DNA of 64,000 nucleotides from Bacteroidota bacterium (lineage in GTDB: Bacteria > Bacteroidota > Ignavibacteria > Ignavibacteriales > Ignavibacteriaceae), in the NCBI GenBank assembly GCA_021824565.1, contig JAKAKL010000050.1, positions 62,001 to 126,000 on the forward strand, read 5' to 3'. The notes beneath the pieces were generated by a model, which did not search any database, was not told the origin of the DNA, and saw only the letters and a program-made list of their open reading frames with translations. Of this stretch, positions 44,896 to 54,511 are shown one piece after another. A program made the position numbers and the translations under genes. Each line of letters starts with the position of its first letter. Positions within the stretch are counted from its first letter, which is position 1.

Positions 44896-45543
44896 TTACG
44901 CTTTATTTTTTCTTGCTAAAATATAGGAGCGTTTTGTTTCTACTTCAACTTCTTTTACCGGTTCACGCTCAATAACATAGTCAATCATAAAACCCGCTTC
45001 CACTATATATTTTTTCATTTCATCAGTTTGATAGAATATGAAATCAAGATTTACTTTCTTTCCCCACCATTCATCAAAGTGTCGTATTTCATTGCCGGTA
45101 TGAAAAGCAATCAGTAATGCCCCGTTATCTTTTATCGTTCTGTAAATTTCTTTTAAGGCGGCAGCAATTAAATTTTTTGGGATATGAATTAAAGAATAAA
45201 ATGCAGCAGCTCCGCCGAAATAACTGTCCGCAATTATATTCATATCCAGCATGTTGGCTTTATAAAATTTTATTTCAGGATTTAATTTTTTTGCCAGCTC
45301 GACCAGGTCATTTGATAAATCTAATCCGCAGACTTGTCTTCCAAGCTTATGCAAATAGCGCGCAACGTTCCCGGGTCCGCAGCCTAAATCGCAAAGCATT
45401 CCTAATCCTTCAGTCTTATCGCAAAGCAGTTCTAGCATTTTTCTGTCAAAAGGCTTTTCATCAAGTTCATCTATAAATTTTTTCGCATAATCTTCCGCGA
45501 CCGAATTATAACTATCTTGAACGTTCTTAAAAAATTTTTCCAT
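44896..45543 (-). CDS. Class I SAM-dependent methyltransferase
   Basis: The 215-residue protein has the Rossmann methyltransferase motif I MLCDLGCGPGNVARYL, an acidic motif II in VCGLDLSN, and the later motif LLIAFHTGNE. The substrate is unknown; the family often acts on small molecules. It precedes nothing in its own direction but lies 6 bp downstream of the large alpha-2-macroglobulin gene, so it may be co-transcribed with it. Confidence 0.88.
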   Translation of the reverse strand: MEKFFKNVQDSYNSVAEDYAKKFIDELDEKPFDRKMLELLCDKTEGLGMLCDLGCGPGNVARYLHKLGRQVCGLDLSNDLVELAKKLNPEIKFYKANMLDMNIIADSYFGGAAAFYSLIHIPKNLIAAALKEIYRTIKDNGALLIAFHTGNEIRHFDEWWGKKVNLDFIFYQTDEMKKYIVEAGFMIDYVIEREPVKEVEVETKRSYILARKNKA

Positions 45544-45549
45544 AATTTA

Positions 45550-48500
45550 TTATTCTTTCACATCTATTTTCTCGGTAGAACTTCGTCCGATTACGTAAGG
45601 ATAATACATTAAATAACATCTTGCAGGAGCCGCATAAAAATCACCGGGAATTTCTGCGCGTATTATATAAGAAAAATCCATTGAGTCCGACGGATAGGTT
45701 ACAAAGAAGGAAACTTTATTGTCGTAGTATTCTTTATCTGCGTAAGTCCATAGCACGGGTAAAAATTCAAACCCTCGCCGGTAGCCGTATTGATGATTTT
45801 CTCCTTCGATCTGATAATTGTTTTCGTCTTTAACTGCTTCAAAGCCGGAAGGAAGCATATCTTCAAGAATTAAATACTGAAGATTTTTTTCGTTTAGTTT
45901 TACATGAGTTTTAACAAGGATTAATTCGCCAGTTGAAATTGCCCCGCTTAATTTTTCTTTAGTATAAATTATTCTATTATCTGTTTGCTCAGGTTTTAAA
46001 ACATAGTATTCTCTTTTGACTTCAATTTGATTTTTCTTTTCATCAAATTTTTTTTCAGTAGAATAGTATTCATTCGTTCCGCTGAAATATAATTTGCCGC
46101 TGCCGAATTTTTTAATCTCAATTTTATTAATCCCCTTTCTTAACAACTTATTTTTTAGTCCATCAATTTTAATGGTCGGTTCGTCGTCGAAAACATTTTC
46201 TTTATTAAATTTTCTTTCTAAAATATTTTTGCCATTTAAAAGAATTTCGGCATTAAAATAAGGATTAAGCTCATTAGTAGATTTAAGATAATCGGCAAGC
46301 GCAAAAATAACGCTCGCTGTCTGCTGCGTCGATTGCCATGAGAATCCCTGCTTCTGATTCAACAGCCAGCGAATAGCTTTGGTAATCAGAGTTTGATCGG
46401 AATTATTTTCGATCAACGCTTTAACCGCAAACGCTGTGGTCTGCACCTTATCTTCCTGCCACGAATAATGCCACTGCTTGCCGCTCCAGTGCGCAAAGAA
46501 TTTATCCTGGCTGACGGAATTTTTTAATTTATTTAAAACAGAGTCCAAAAGGGTTTTTGAGTCCATGTCTTTTAAAGTAACCGCAAGCAGCGAGAGCGAA
46601 TAAGGATTTAATTCGTTCTGGATGAGATCGTTGATAATATTAATATAAACGAAGCTGTCGAAATTTTTTCCTTTCATCGCTTTTATATAGGCATAAAGCA
46701 TAAATGCAGTAGTTGTCGGATCAAGTTTGCTGTAATTCTTTAACTGGCTGGTAAGGCTTTCAACGCCATAGTTGAAAGAGGTGGAATCAATTGAGTAGCC
46801 TGCTTTTTTTGCGAGACTCATCCCATACACAACGTAGGCGGTCATGTATGGATTTGTATGATCATTTGTCCACCAGCCCCAGCCGCCGTCTGGATGCTGA
46901 AATCCATATAATCTTTTTAGTCCCGCTTCAACAACAAGCGGAAGTTCTTTTAAAGTTTTAGCTTCCAGCGGTGCATTAATTTCTTTGAAAGTATTTGCCA
47001 CTATTATCGAAGGCAAGAATCTGCTCATGGTTTGTTCAACGCAGCCGTAAGGATAGCCAACAAGATCGTCAAGCGCTTTTAACATTGTCCCGGCAAGCGA
47101 AGGTGAAATTGAAAAAGACAACTTGACTGTTCTTATATCCGTATTTTGAGGAATTTTAAAATCAATATTATGATCCGATTCTTTGCCTGAAACTTCCGCA
47201 ACAATCGGATCAATTTCTTTAATGCCTGCCGGATAAATAGGAACTTTGATTTCTAAAGCATCGGATTCTTCATTTGTCAACGCTTCTGCGAAAAGCTTCG
47301 CGCTGTCCTCTGGTTCCGTGACTTTTACTTTCCAATCAATTTTAACTTCAGAATTATTTTTCACATTAACTAAGTAAGATTTTTTACTTTCCCATTTTTC
47401 AAGTTCATTATTTACACCGTCAATTTTAGATTCAGCAAGTTTTACGTTTTTCGGCGCAAAAGTTATTTTAATATTTTTATTTTCACTAAGATAATTGTGA
47501 ACAATTGTTGAGACTGTTACTTCGTCGCCTTGTCTAAAGAACCTGGGAGCTTCTATCCTTATTAATAAATTTTTTCTCGAAATAATTTTATCTTCCTGCT
47601 GCCCGACTTCGGAATTTGCCGTAACAGCTTTAACGGTCGCGCGCCATGTCGTCAGATTATCCGGCATTTTGAAATCAATCTCAGCTATACCATTTTCATC
47701 AGTAACGGCATCTGCTTTCCAAATTAAAGCGTCAACAAAATTTGATCTTACCTGCGGCTGTACAAATTGAGTTTCATTCGCATTCTTTAGCATAATTGAT
47801 TGCTGGGTGGCGATGGTCTGATTCATTCTGATGAAATCGCGCCCGCCAAAAAATCCGGGCGAAGGTGGAACGGGAGGATTGTTTTCAAAATTTCCAAGAT
47901 CAAAATCTTTTGATAGTTTCCCGGCAATATCAATTTTATTTTCATAAAGCAGTTCAGCGTTGTCAAGAACAACAAATGCTTCGTAATTTCCAGACGCTAT
48001 GTTTTCAAATGTAAAATTACCGAGAGTGTCGGTTTTAACTATATAAAAATTTTTATCGTTGTTGAGAAGGACGTAAATATTTTTAAAATTGACAAAGCCC
48101 GGTTTTGAAATCAGCCTGCCGGAAAGATCAGAGTTCCCTTTTGCACTTAGTTTGCCGCCGCTATATAAATGTATATCCGTCAGCAGCAGCCTCCTGCTTG
48201 AGCCGCTGTAATTATTATTCTGAAGCGAGCTGTAAAGCGGCATGTATGAATATTTTGGTGCATAAAAAAAGTTTTGAATGTCCGGTGTGTCATCTTTTTT
48301 GATCGCATAAATACTCTCATCTATTATACCAAAAGATAAATCGGCATTTTTCACAGGCTTGCCTTTTTGATCTGTAACTAAAATTTTATAACGAGCTTGT
48401 TCTCCCGGCTTAAATATTTTCTTAGACGGTAAAAGAGAAATTCTTAATATCTTGTTCTTATCAAGTATGCCAACAAGCTTTGAGCCTGAATAGAGCTGCT

Positions 48501-50526
48501 TATCCTTCATAAAAGCAGCAGATATATTAAAACTTGGTGAATATTCAGAGTTTAATTTTATTTTTAAAGTAAGAAGAGTTCCCTTAACATCATAGATTTT
48601 ATATCCTAAAAAATTTGCAGCTTCATAGCTGACGAGGATCTGACTGTTAGGCTGCGACAGTTTTATAAATGCCGTTAGAGTATCTCCAATTACGTATGCA
48701 TCTTTATCGGTCGCGATGCTTACGCCGTATTTATTTCCTTCAAATGTATTAAGCGAAAAAGAACCAACTGTAAAATAGCCAGAAGAAGAAATTTTTCTTC
48801 CTCTTTCGTCATTTGCCGTAACTATATAATTGTAATTCCCGGTATATAATTGCCGCGGCAAAAAGCTGACGACAGCTTTACCGGCTGAATCCGTTGAACT
48901 TTCCAGCGTATCGCTTGGCGGTATGAAATTACTTTTGCCATTTAAATTTTGTTCCGGGTAATTTACAATTATCCGGAAGGAAGTTTTAACTGGATCGTTT
49001 GAAAAATTTGCGGCGGTAATATCGAGATCTATCGGCTTGCCAATTTCTACAAAATATTTTTCCGGCGAAGTTGAAATATTAAAACTTCCGCGGGTAACAT
49101 AAATATCTTTAGAGCCTGTAACTGCGTGCTCGGAATTGTCTGTAACTTCTGCTTCAATTAAATATGAATAATCATCGCTTAAAGTTGAATCAATTTTATA
49201 TTGAAAATTATAGTTACCATTTTTATCCAGTGTCCCTTCATGCTGCATGATTAATTCATTAGCACTATGATCGAGAATGTTGCCGGAATTAAATGCTTGA
49301 TAAAACCATGTATAATATGAGCCCAGCCACCAGGGTCTCCAGTAACGCGTTCTAAGAATTTTTATATTCACTTTACCTTCTGCAACCGGCGATCCAAAAT
49401 AATATTTTGTTGAAACATTTATGTTGACCGTATCGTTGACAGCGTAATGATTTTTTTCTGTTGAGACAGAAACCTCGTATTCTGGCTTCTTATATTCTTC
49501 AACGCTAAAAGAGCCAAAGTAAGGTCGATCGTTTTTTACTACTATGACAGAATAGTTGCCAAGTTCAGCGTCGTCGCCAAGCTTATAACTTCCTGATACA
49601 GCGCCGAATTCATTCGCAGTAAGCTCCTGCGAAAAAATTTTTTTCCTCTTTTGAGTTCTTATAATTATTTTGAATTTTTCTCCTGAAGTATTCAGCAAAT
49701 TATCTCCTTCACGCCGGCGAATGATCGCTTTATAAAATACTGTCTGCCCGGGACGATATACCGGCTGATTCGTGTAGATGTATGCCACAAGAGGCTTGGC
49801 ATCCAGCCGGAAATAAAAATATGGATCGCTTAATATTGTTTCTTCTTTTGTTTGTGCGACAAGCAAAGCATTTTCATCGCTGAAGTCTATGCTGTCCCCA
49901 ATTGAAAATAAAACAAGTCCTGAGGCATCTGCTCTTTTTTTATCAAGAAGCTTATTGTCGTTGTACAAGCTAAAGTCTACATCTTTAATTACGTTCCCTG
50001 TTTTTGAATCTGCGACATAAGCAAGAACCTGGCGACCGCTGTTTTTATATACGATTGCATTGTCGGTAACTGAGATTCCGCAGTATGCCACGTAATCGCC
50101 TTTGATAGCCTGGAGAATGTAGTTACCCGCCTCATTGATCTTTCCAATATTAAGGTTGTTATTTGATCCGGCAATAGTGAAGGTATTTATTTCTTCATCC
50201 CATTGTTTAACAAGTCTGGTATATTTTAAAAGAATTTGCCTGTCAATTCCCCAAACGTCAAAATTAATACGAAGAGAATTTTTATCTATCTCCGAAAAAA
50301 ACTTTATGGGATTATCAATCTTTAAAAGCTTAAATTGAAATTTGTTGTCTGTTTTAGAGTTGGACGAAATGTTTACGCTTACATCAGCACCCGGTGAATA
50401 AACCGTATAATTAGTAAGGTTGAATCTATCATTAAAGTTTGGATCCGCTGTTTGAGCAAGAATTTTTAATGAAGAAAAAATTAATAGTGAAATAAATAGA
50501 ACGAAAAAAAATAACTTTGAGCGCAT
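45550..50526 (-). CDS. Bacterial alpha-2-macroglobulin with thioester motif
   Basis: The 1658-residue secreted protein has a signal peptide (about 1-24), multiple macroglobulin-like beta domains, and a bait-region-like Gly/Pro segment near 870-900. The thioester motif GYPYGCVEQ has Cys 1162 and Gln 1165, followed by the helical thioester domain (PDGGWGWWTND, TTAFMLYAYIKAM) and a receptor-binding-like end. Bacterial members trap proteases in the periplasm. An intact thioester predicts covalent trapping. The usual partner PbpC is not adjacent. The Ala-Gln at the signal cleavage site lacks a lipobox Cys, so it is probably not a lipoprotein. Confidence 0.92.
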   Translation of the reverse strand: MRSKLFFFVLFISLLIFSSLKILAQTADPNFNDRFNLTNYTVYSPGADVSVNISSNSKTDNKFQFKLLKIDNPIKFFSEIDKNSLRINFDVWGIDRQILLKYTRLVKQWDEEINTFTIAGSNNNLNIGKINEAGNYILQAIKGDYVAYCGISVTDNAIVYKNSGRQVLAYVADSKTGNVIKDVDFSLYNDNKLLDKKRADASGLVLFSIGDSIDFSDENALLVAQTKEETILSDPYFYFRLDAKPLVAYIYTNQPVYRPGQTVFYKAIIRRREGDNLLNTSGEKFKIIIRTQKRKKIFSQELTANEFGAVSGSYKLGDDAELGNYSVIVVKNDRPYFGSFSVEEYKKPEYEVSVSTEKNHYAVNDTVNINVSTKYYFGSPVAEGKVNIKILRTRYWRPWWLGSYYTWFYQAFNSGNILDHSANELIMQHEGTLDKNGNYNFQYKIDSTLSDDYSYLIEAEVTDNSEHAVTGSKDIYVTRGSFNISTSPEKYFVEIGKPIDLDITAANFSNDPVKTSFRIIVNYPEQNLNGKSNFIPPSDTLESSTDSAGKAVVSFLPRQLYTGNYNYIVTANDERGRKISSSGYFTVGSFSLNTFEGNKYGVSIATDKDAYVIGDTLTAFIKLSQPNSQILVSYEAANFLGYKIYDVKGTLLTLKIKLNSEYSPSFNISAAFMKDKQLYSGSKLVGILDKNKILRISLLPSKKIFKPGEQARYKILVTDQKGKPVKNADLSFGIIDESIYAIKKDDTPDIQNFFYAPKYSYMPLYSSLQNNNYSGSSRRLLLTDIHLYSGGKLSAKGNSDLSGRLISKPGFVNFKNIYVLLNNDKNFYIVKTDTLGNFTFENIASGNYEAFVVLDNAELLYENKIDIAGKLSKDFDLGNFENNPPVPPSPGFFGGRDFIRMNQTIATQQSIMLKNANETQFVQPQVRSNFVDALIWKADAVTDENGIAEIDFKMPDNLTTWRATVKAVTANSEVGQQEDKIISRKNLLIRIEAPRFFRQGDEVTVSTIVHNYLSENKNIKITFAPKNVKLAESKIDGVNNELEKWESKKSYLVNVKNNSEVKIDWKVKVTEPEDSAKLFAEALTNEESDALEIKVPIYPAGIKEIDPIVAEVSGKESDHNIDFKIPQNTDIRTVKLSFSISPSLAGTMLKALDDLVGYPYGCVEQTMSRFLPSIIVANTFKEINAPLEAKTLKELPLVVEAGLKRLYGFQHPDGGWGWWTNDHTNPYMTAYVVYGMSLAKKAGYSIDSTSFNYGVESLTSQLKNYSKLDPTTTAFMLYAYIKAMKGKNFDSFVYINIINDLIQNELNPYSLSLLAVTLKDMDSKTLLDSVLNKLKNSVSQDKFFAHWSGKQWHYSWQEDKVQTTAFAVKALIENNSDQTLITKAIRWLLNQKQGFSWQSTQQTASVIFALADYLKSTNELNPYFNAEILLNGKNILERKFNKENVFDDEPTIKIDGLKNKLLRKGINKIEIKKFGSGKLYFSGTNEYYSTEKKFDEKKNQIEVKREYYVLKPEQTDNRIIYTKEKLSGAISTGELILVKTHVKLNEKNLQYLILEDMLPSGFEAVKDENNYQIEGENHQYGYRRGFEFLPVLWTYADKEYYDNKVSFFVTYPSDSMDFSYIIRAEIPGDFYAAPARCYLMYYPYVIGRSSTEKIDVKE

Positions 50527-50685
50527 AAAAATCTTTGTGAATAATTTTAGAAAAAATAGATTTACAACTAAAGATTCAGTAACTTTTTTGTTGGAAATAT
50601 AACAGAATTTGTAACCAAAATTTATCTAATTAGAAATGACGTCCGGCTCAACAAGCCGCGTTGTCGAAAAAATAAGAGGTGCAAA

Positions 50686-52677
50686 ATGAAAATTAATATT
50701 ACTTTCAAAATCATTGCTATAATTTATTTTGCTTTTTGCTTATCGGCTTATGCTCAGGATAAAAAATCCTTAACTATGCGCGACCAGCTGGAATTTGACA
50801 TTCCTTCTTCTCCCGTAATTTCACCTGATGCAAGTAGAATTCTTTTTACAGAAAGAAAAGCCGATTTGCATTCAAGCAAATGGATAACCCAAATTTATCT
50901 GCTTGATGTAAAAACAAAATCATACAGCCAATTTACTAAGAGCGGAGTTAGCTGCACTGATCCGCAATTTTCTCCCGATGGTAAATGGGTAACATATATT
51001 TCAAAGCAGCCATATTTAGATATGCAAACTGGTATAATTGAAAATGATCATGCGCAGCTTTGGGCTGCTCCACTGAGCGGCGGTGAAGGATTGAACTGGA
51101 CATTGCTGCCGGCAGGCATTGAAGAATATGCATGGTCAAAAGACTCAAAAATGATTGCGATCCTTTCCGATGAGTTTAACGCAAAAGCTGATTCAATTAA
51201 AGATGAGCTGGATAAAGAGAAAATTGACGGCGAAGTCTTTCCTCGTAAAAATCCCAATAAAGTATTAGAAATCTTAAATGTCGAAACCGGAAAGATTGCA
51301 CAGTCTTTTATTCTTGATGCCGGTGCTGAAGACATCAGCTTTAATAATGCTGGAGATAAAATAATTTATCAAACAAATTATACCGGTGACTATGACGATG
51401 CCCAAAAGTATGATATCTATTCTATAGACTTGAAAGGAAATAAAACCCGGCTTACTTCTGAAGCCGGACCGGAAACTTCTCCTGTTTATTCTGATGATGG
51501 GACTAAAATTGCCTATATAACTCAAACAGTTCCGGATGTTGAATTTGCCGAGACTGATTTGAGCCTAATGAATGCGGACGGATCAAACAAAGAAAATTTA
51601 ACGCTTCACTTTGGATTAAGCGTAGATAGTTTTGCCTGGGAAAATAATTCTACTATCCTTTTTACGGTAAATGAAAGAACAAAAACTCAACTTTACGAAA
51701 TAAATATTCAAACAAAGAAAATTAAAGAATTAACCAACGGAAATACTATAATCTCGGACTTATCGTTCGCTCATAACGGAAAGGATTACGCTTATCTTTT
51801 TCAAAACGCAGTAACACTTCCGGAAATTTACTTTGATGGAAAGGACTTAACTGATTTTTCAAAACAGCTTGAAGATTACAGCTACGGTACTCAGGAAGTC
51901 GTAACTTATAAAAGCCGCGACGGTAAATTTGATATTGACGGCATACTATTCAAGCCCGCTAATTTTGATCCCGCTAAAAAGTATCCTTTAATTCTTACTG
52001 TTCACGGCGGACCATACGGAAGATTTACAAATACTTTCGATCAGATTTATGGAATACGGGATTTTAACTCTAACGGTTACTTGGTCTTCGCGCCAAATCC
52101 AAGAGGAAGCAGCGGATATTCGGATGAGTTCGGGCAGGCAGCTCGCTATGATCTTGGCGGCGGAGATTATCGAGACGTAATCGACGGCGTAAATTATATT
52201 ATTGCCAAAGGCTATGTTGATACAACAAGAATGGGAGTAACCGGCGGCAGTTACGGCGGATATCTTACCAACTGGATTATTTCGCAAACGCACCGATTTA
52301 AAGCTGCTGTTTCTATGTATGGTTTATACAGCTTAATAACCGACTTCAGCAACTCGTGGCAGCCAAGCTTTGAGAAAATGTGGCTTGGATATTATTACTG
52401 GGACAAGCCAATCAATATGAATAATCTTTATATTAGCCGCTCGCCCGCTTTTTATTCACAAAATATTGTAACGCCAACACTTATACTTCACGGAGCGATT
52501 GATGTATATACTGACGTATCCAACTCCCGCGAAATGTATCAGGCTCTGCACACACGAGGCGTTCCGGTTAAGTTTGTAATCTATCCGCGTGAAGGTCATG
52601 GACTTCGTAATGAGCCTAACCATTATCTTGACGTTATTCATAAATCGGTGAAGTGGTTCAATCATTATTTAAAGTAA
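50686..52677 (+). CDS. Secreted S9-family serine peptidase (second copy)
   Basis: The 663-residue protein has a signal peptide (MKINITFKIIAIIYFAFCLS then AYAQD), a beta-propeller (about 35-390) and an alpha/beta-hydrolase. The triad is Ser 522 in GGSYGG, Asp 606 in GAIDVYTD and His 638 in REGHGLRN. The ribosome-binding site is GAGGTG. It is about one-third identical by eye to the S9 protein at 29512 in the catalytic part, so they are paralogues of the family rather than recent duplicates. It is probably periplasmic and peptide-degrading. Confidence 0.92.
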   Translation: MKINITFKIIAIIYFAFCLSAYAQDKKSLTMRDQLEFDIPSSPVISPDASRILFTERKADLHSSKWITQIYLLDVKTKSYSQFTKSGVSCTDPQFSPDGKWVTYISKQPYLDMQTGIIENDHAQLWAAPLSGGEGLNWTLLPAGIEEYAWSKDSKMIAILSDEFNAKADSIKDELDKEKIDGEVFPRKNPNKVLEILNVETGKIAQSFILDAGAEDISFNNAGDKIIYQTNYTGDYDDAQKYDIYSIDLKGNKTRLTSEAGPETSPVYSDDGTKIAYITQTVPDVEFAETDLSLMNADGSNKENLTLHFGLSVDSFAWENNSTILFTVNERTKTQLYEINIQTKKIKELTNGNTIISDLSFAHNGKDYAYLFQNAVTLPEIYFDGKDLTDFSKQLEDYSYGTQEVVTYKSRDGKFDIDGILFKPANFDPAKKYPLILTVHGGPYGRFTNTFDQIYGIRDFNSNGYLVFAPNPRGSSGYSDEFGQAARYDLGGGDYRDVIDGVNYIIAKGYVDTTRMGVTGGSYGGYLTNWIISQTHRFKAAVSMYGLYSLITDFSNSWQPSFEKMWLGYYYWDKPINMNNLYISRSPAFYSQNIVTPTLILHGAIDVYTDVSNSREMYQALHTRGVPVKFVIYPREGHGLRNEPNHYLDVIHKSVKWFNHYLK

Positions 52678-52838
52678 GATGAAGGAAATAAACTAAAACC
52701 AACTGAAACACCAAATTAGTCGAATATTTGGCAAACTCTTATTAATGTCTTTCAAGTCTGTTTGTATATTGATATTGCTAAGGTTGAAGTCTAACTTTGG
52801 CTTGTTAATAAATTGTTAAACAAAATAAGAGGTAGCTT

Positions 52839-53333
52839 TTGAAGTCATTATCAAAAGTGTTAATCATTTCGGGAATGATTACTCTGGTAGGGTTTACGAT
52901 CATAACGAATGAATCGACTAAACCGCCACTGCCGGTTAATAAAACCGAGAACATTACGGTTAACAGCGACAAAAGTACTGCAAATTCCTCGATAGTAAAT
53001 TATATTGATAAAGGTACAATGCTGGCATCATGGTATGGACCGCATTTCCATGGCAAACAAACAGCTAATGGAGAAATATTTAATCAAATGGCATTTACGG
53101 CGGCAAGCAAAAGTCTCCGGTTTGGTACCCTTTTGAAGGTTACCAACCCAAAGAATGACAGATCTGTCATCGTAAGAGTCAATGATAGAGGTCCTTATAT
53201 TCCAGGCAGGCAGCTTGATTTATCTAAAGCAGCGGCATTATCCCTGGGCATGGCTAAAAGAGGAGTTGTCCGTGTAAAAGTTGCTCAGCTTAGCCTTAAG
53301 GGAGTTAATTTCCCTGTCATCAATCTTAATTAA
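52839..53333 (+). CDS. rlpA: RlpA-family septal ring lytic transglycosylase (DPBB domain)
   Basis: About 164 residues with an N-terminal membrane/signal segment and a double-psi beta-barrel (about 60-160). Motifs are LASWYGPHFHGKQTANGE, MAFTAASKSLRFGTLL and VRVNDRGPYIPGRQLDLS. The catalytic-site Asp and His of RlpA are in these motifs. The start is a TTG at 52839 preceded by AAGAGG at a suitable spacing; there is no ATG in a better place. It lacks the SPOR domain of longer RlpA proteins. A strong terminator follows. Confidence 0.9.
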   Translation: MKSLSKVLIISGMITLVGFTIITNESTKPPLPVNKTENITVNSDKSTANSSIVNYIDKGTMLASWYGPHFHGKQTANGEIFNQMAFTAASKSLRFGTLLKVTNPKNDRSVIVRVNDRGPYIPGRQLDLSKAAALSLGMAKRGVVRVKVAQLSLKGVNFPVINLN

Positions 53334-53350
53334 TTTTTACTATCAAACTG

Positions 53351-53380
53351 AAAAAAGCCCGGCGTTAGTCGGGCTTTTTT
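53351..53380 (+). terminator. Rho-independent terminator after rlpA
   Basis: The stem AAAAAAGCCCG against CGGGCTTTTTT (loop GCGTTAGT) ends in a T-run 18 bp after the rlpA stop. It is a textbook terminator. Confidence 0.92.
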
Positions 53381-53470
53381 GTTATCCGGCATGTTACAAT
53401 CTCACCGGAATTACTTAAATTAGGAACGAAAATTCTAAAGTAATTAAACCAAACATTAACCCATAATAAT

Positions 53471-54037
53471 ATGAAACTAAACCTCGGCTGCGGAAAAGAT
53501 ATTAAAGAAGGCTATGTTAATCTTGATATTGTTGATTATGGAGGCAATAAAATTCATGATATTAATAAATTCCCCTATCCTTTTGATGATAATACTTTCG
53601 ATGAAGTTTACGCATCGCATGTCCTTGAACATCTGGACAGCTTTCATAAAACTGTTACCGAGTTATACAGAATCATAAAGCCTAACGGATTGCTCATTGT
53701 TTATGTACCATTCTTCTTAAATACAAAATATTTCGGCGAACCCGACCATAAAATTCCCTTTTCCATTCGTTCTTTTGATAACTATGAGTTTATAGAAAAT
53801 AGAAAACTTAAGTTCTATGAAAAATGGAAGCTTAACCATCGTACCAATTATGAAGGCAAAGCGCAATTTGAAGTATTGGAAAAGAAATTTATTACCTCCC
53901 ATTTCGTCCCGTTTAAATGGATGGATCATATTTTAAATATTGAGCCTGTAATCTATGAAAGATTTTTTGCCGGAATATTCTCGCCTGAAGAAGTTTATTT
54001 CAAGCTTAGGGTAGTAAAAGAAAATAAGAAACAATAA
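53471..54037 (+). CDS. Class I SAM-dependent methyltransferase
   Basis: The 188-residue protein has motif I LNLGCGKDIKEGYVNLD, then DEVYASHVLEHLDSF and RIIKPNGLLIVYVPFF, typical of small Methyltransf_11-like enzymes that act on cell-surface glycans or small molecules. The substrate is unknown. It is convergent with the DUF423 gene, with 4 bp between stops. Confidence 0.88.
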   Translation: MKLNLGCGKDIKEGYVNLDIVDYGGNKIHDINKFPYPFDDNTFDEVYASHVLEHLDSFHKTVTELYRIIKPNGLLIVYVPFFLNTKYFGEPDHKIPFSIRSFDNYEFIENRKLKFYEKWKLNHRTNYEGKAQFEVLEKKFITSHFVPFKWMDHILNIEPVIYERFFAGIFSPEEVYFKLRVVKENKKQ

Positions 54038-54041
54038 CCCG

Positions 54042-54416
54042 TTAATCTTTCTCGCTGCTCTTTAATCCGTCAATTATTAGAAAAAGCCAGCCCGCTAAAA
54101 AGCTTAATCCACCGAACGGAGTAATAATTGCAAAGCCGGTTATTTGTGTAACGGCATAGAAATAAAGCGAAAAAGGAAATAGTATAATCCCGATCAAAAA
54201 GAATAATGCGCTCTTAAAAAATTTCATGCTTCCGCTGAGCGCAATAGCCAGAATAGCCGCCGCATGGATTAAATGATAAATTACTCCCGTCTCATAAATC
54301 TTTGCTGACTCCGGCGACAAAATATTTCTTAATCCATGCGCGCCGAACGCTCCAATTGCTACTCCCGTAAAACCTGCAATACCCGCAATTATAATCCATA
54401 CTTTTGTGCTTTTCAT
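54042..54416 (-). CDS. DUF423 membrane protein
   Basis: The 124-residue protein has four transmembrane helices and the DUF423 signature AIGAFGAHGLRNILSPESAK, with FGGLSFLAGWLFLI near the end. It is a widespread small inner-membrane family without a known function. The coding strand faces away from uvrB across about 95 bp. Confidence 0.93.
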   Translation of the reverse strand: MKSTKVWIIIAGIAGFTGVAIGAFGAHGLRNILSPESAKIYETGVIYHLIHAAAILAIALSGSMKFFKSALFFLIGIILFPFSLYFYAVTQITGFAIITPFGGLSFLAGWLFLIIDGLKSSEKD

Positions 54417-54511
54417 CTTTACCTCTTAGGAATTTTGAAAGTAAATAAATACATTTAATCACCAACTTGAAATTAGTAAATTTAACTCGAAGATTTTTTG
54501 ACAAAGATTAA

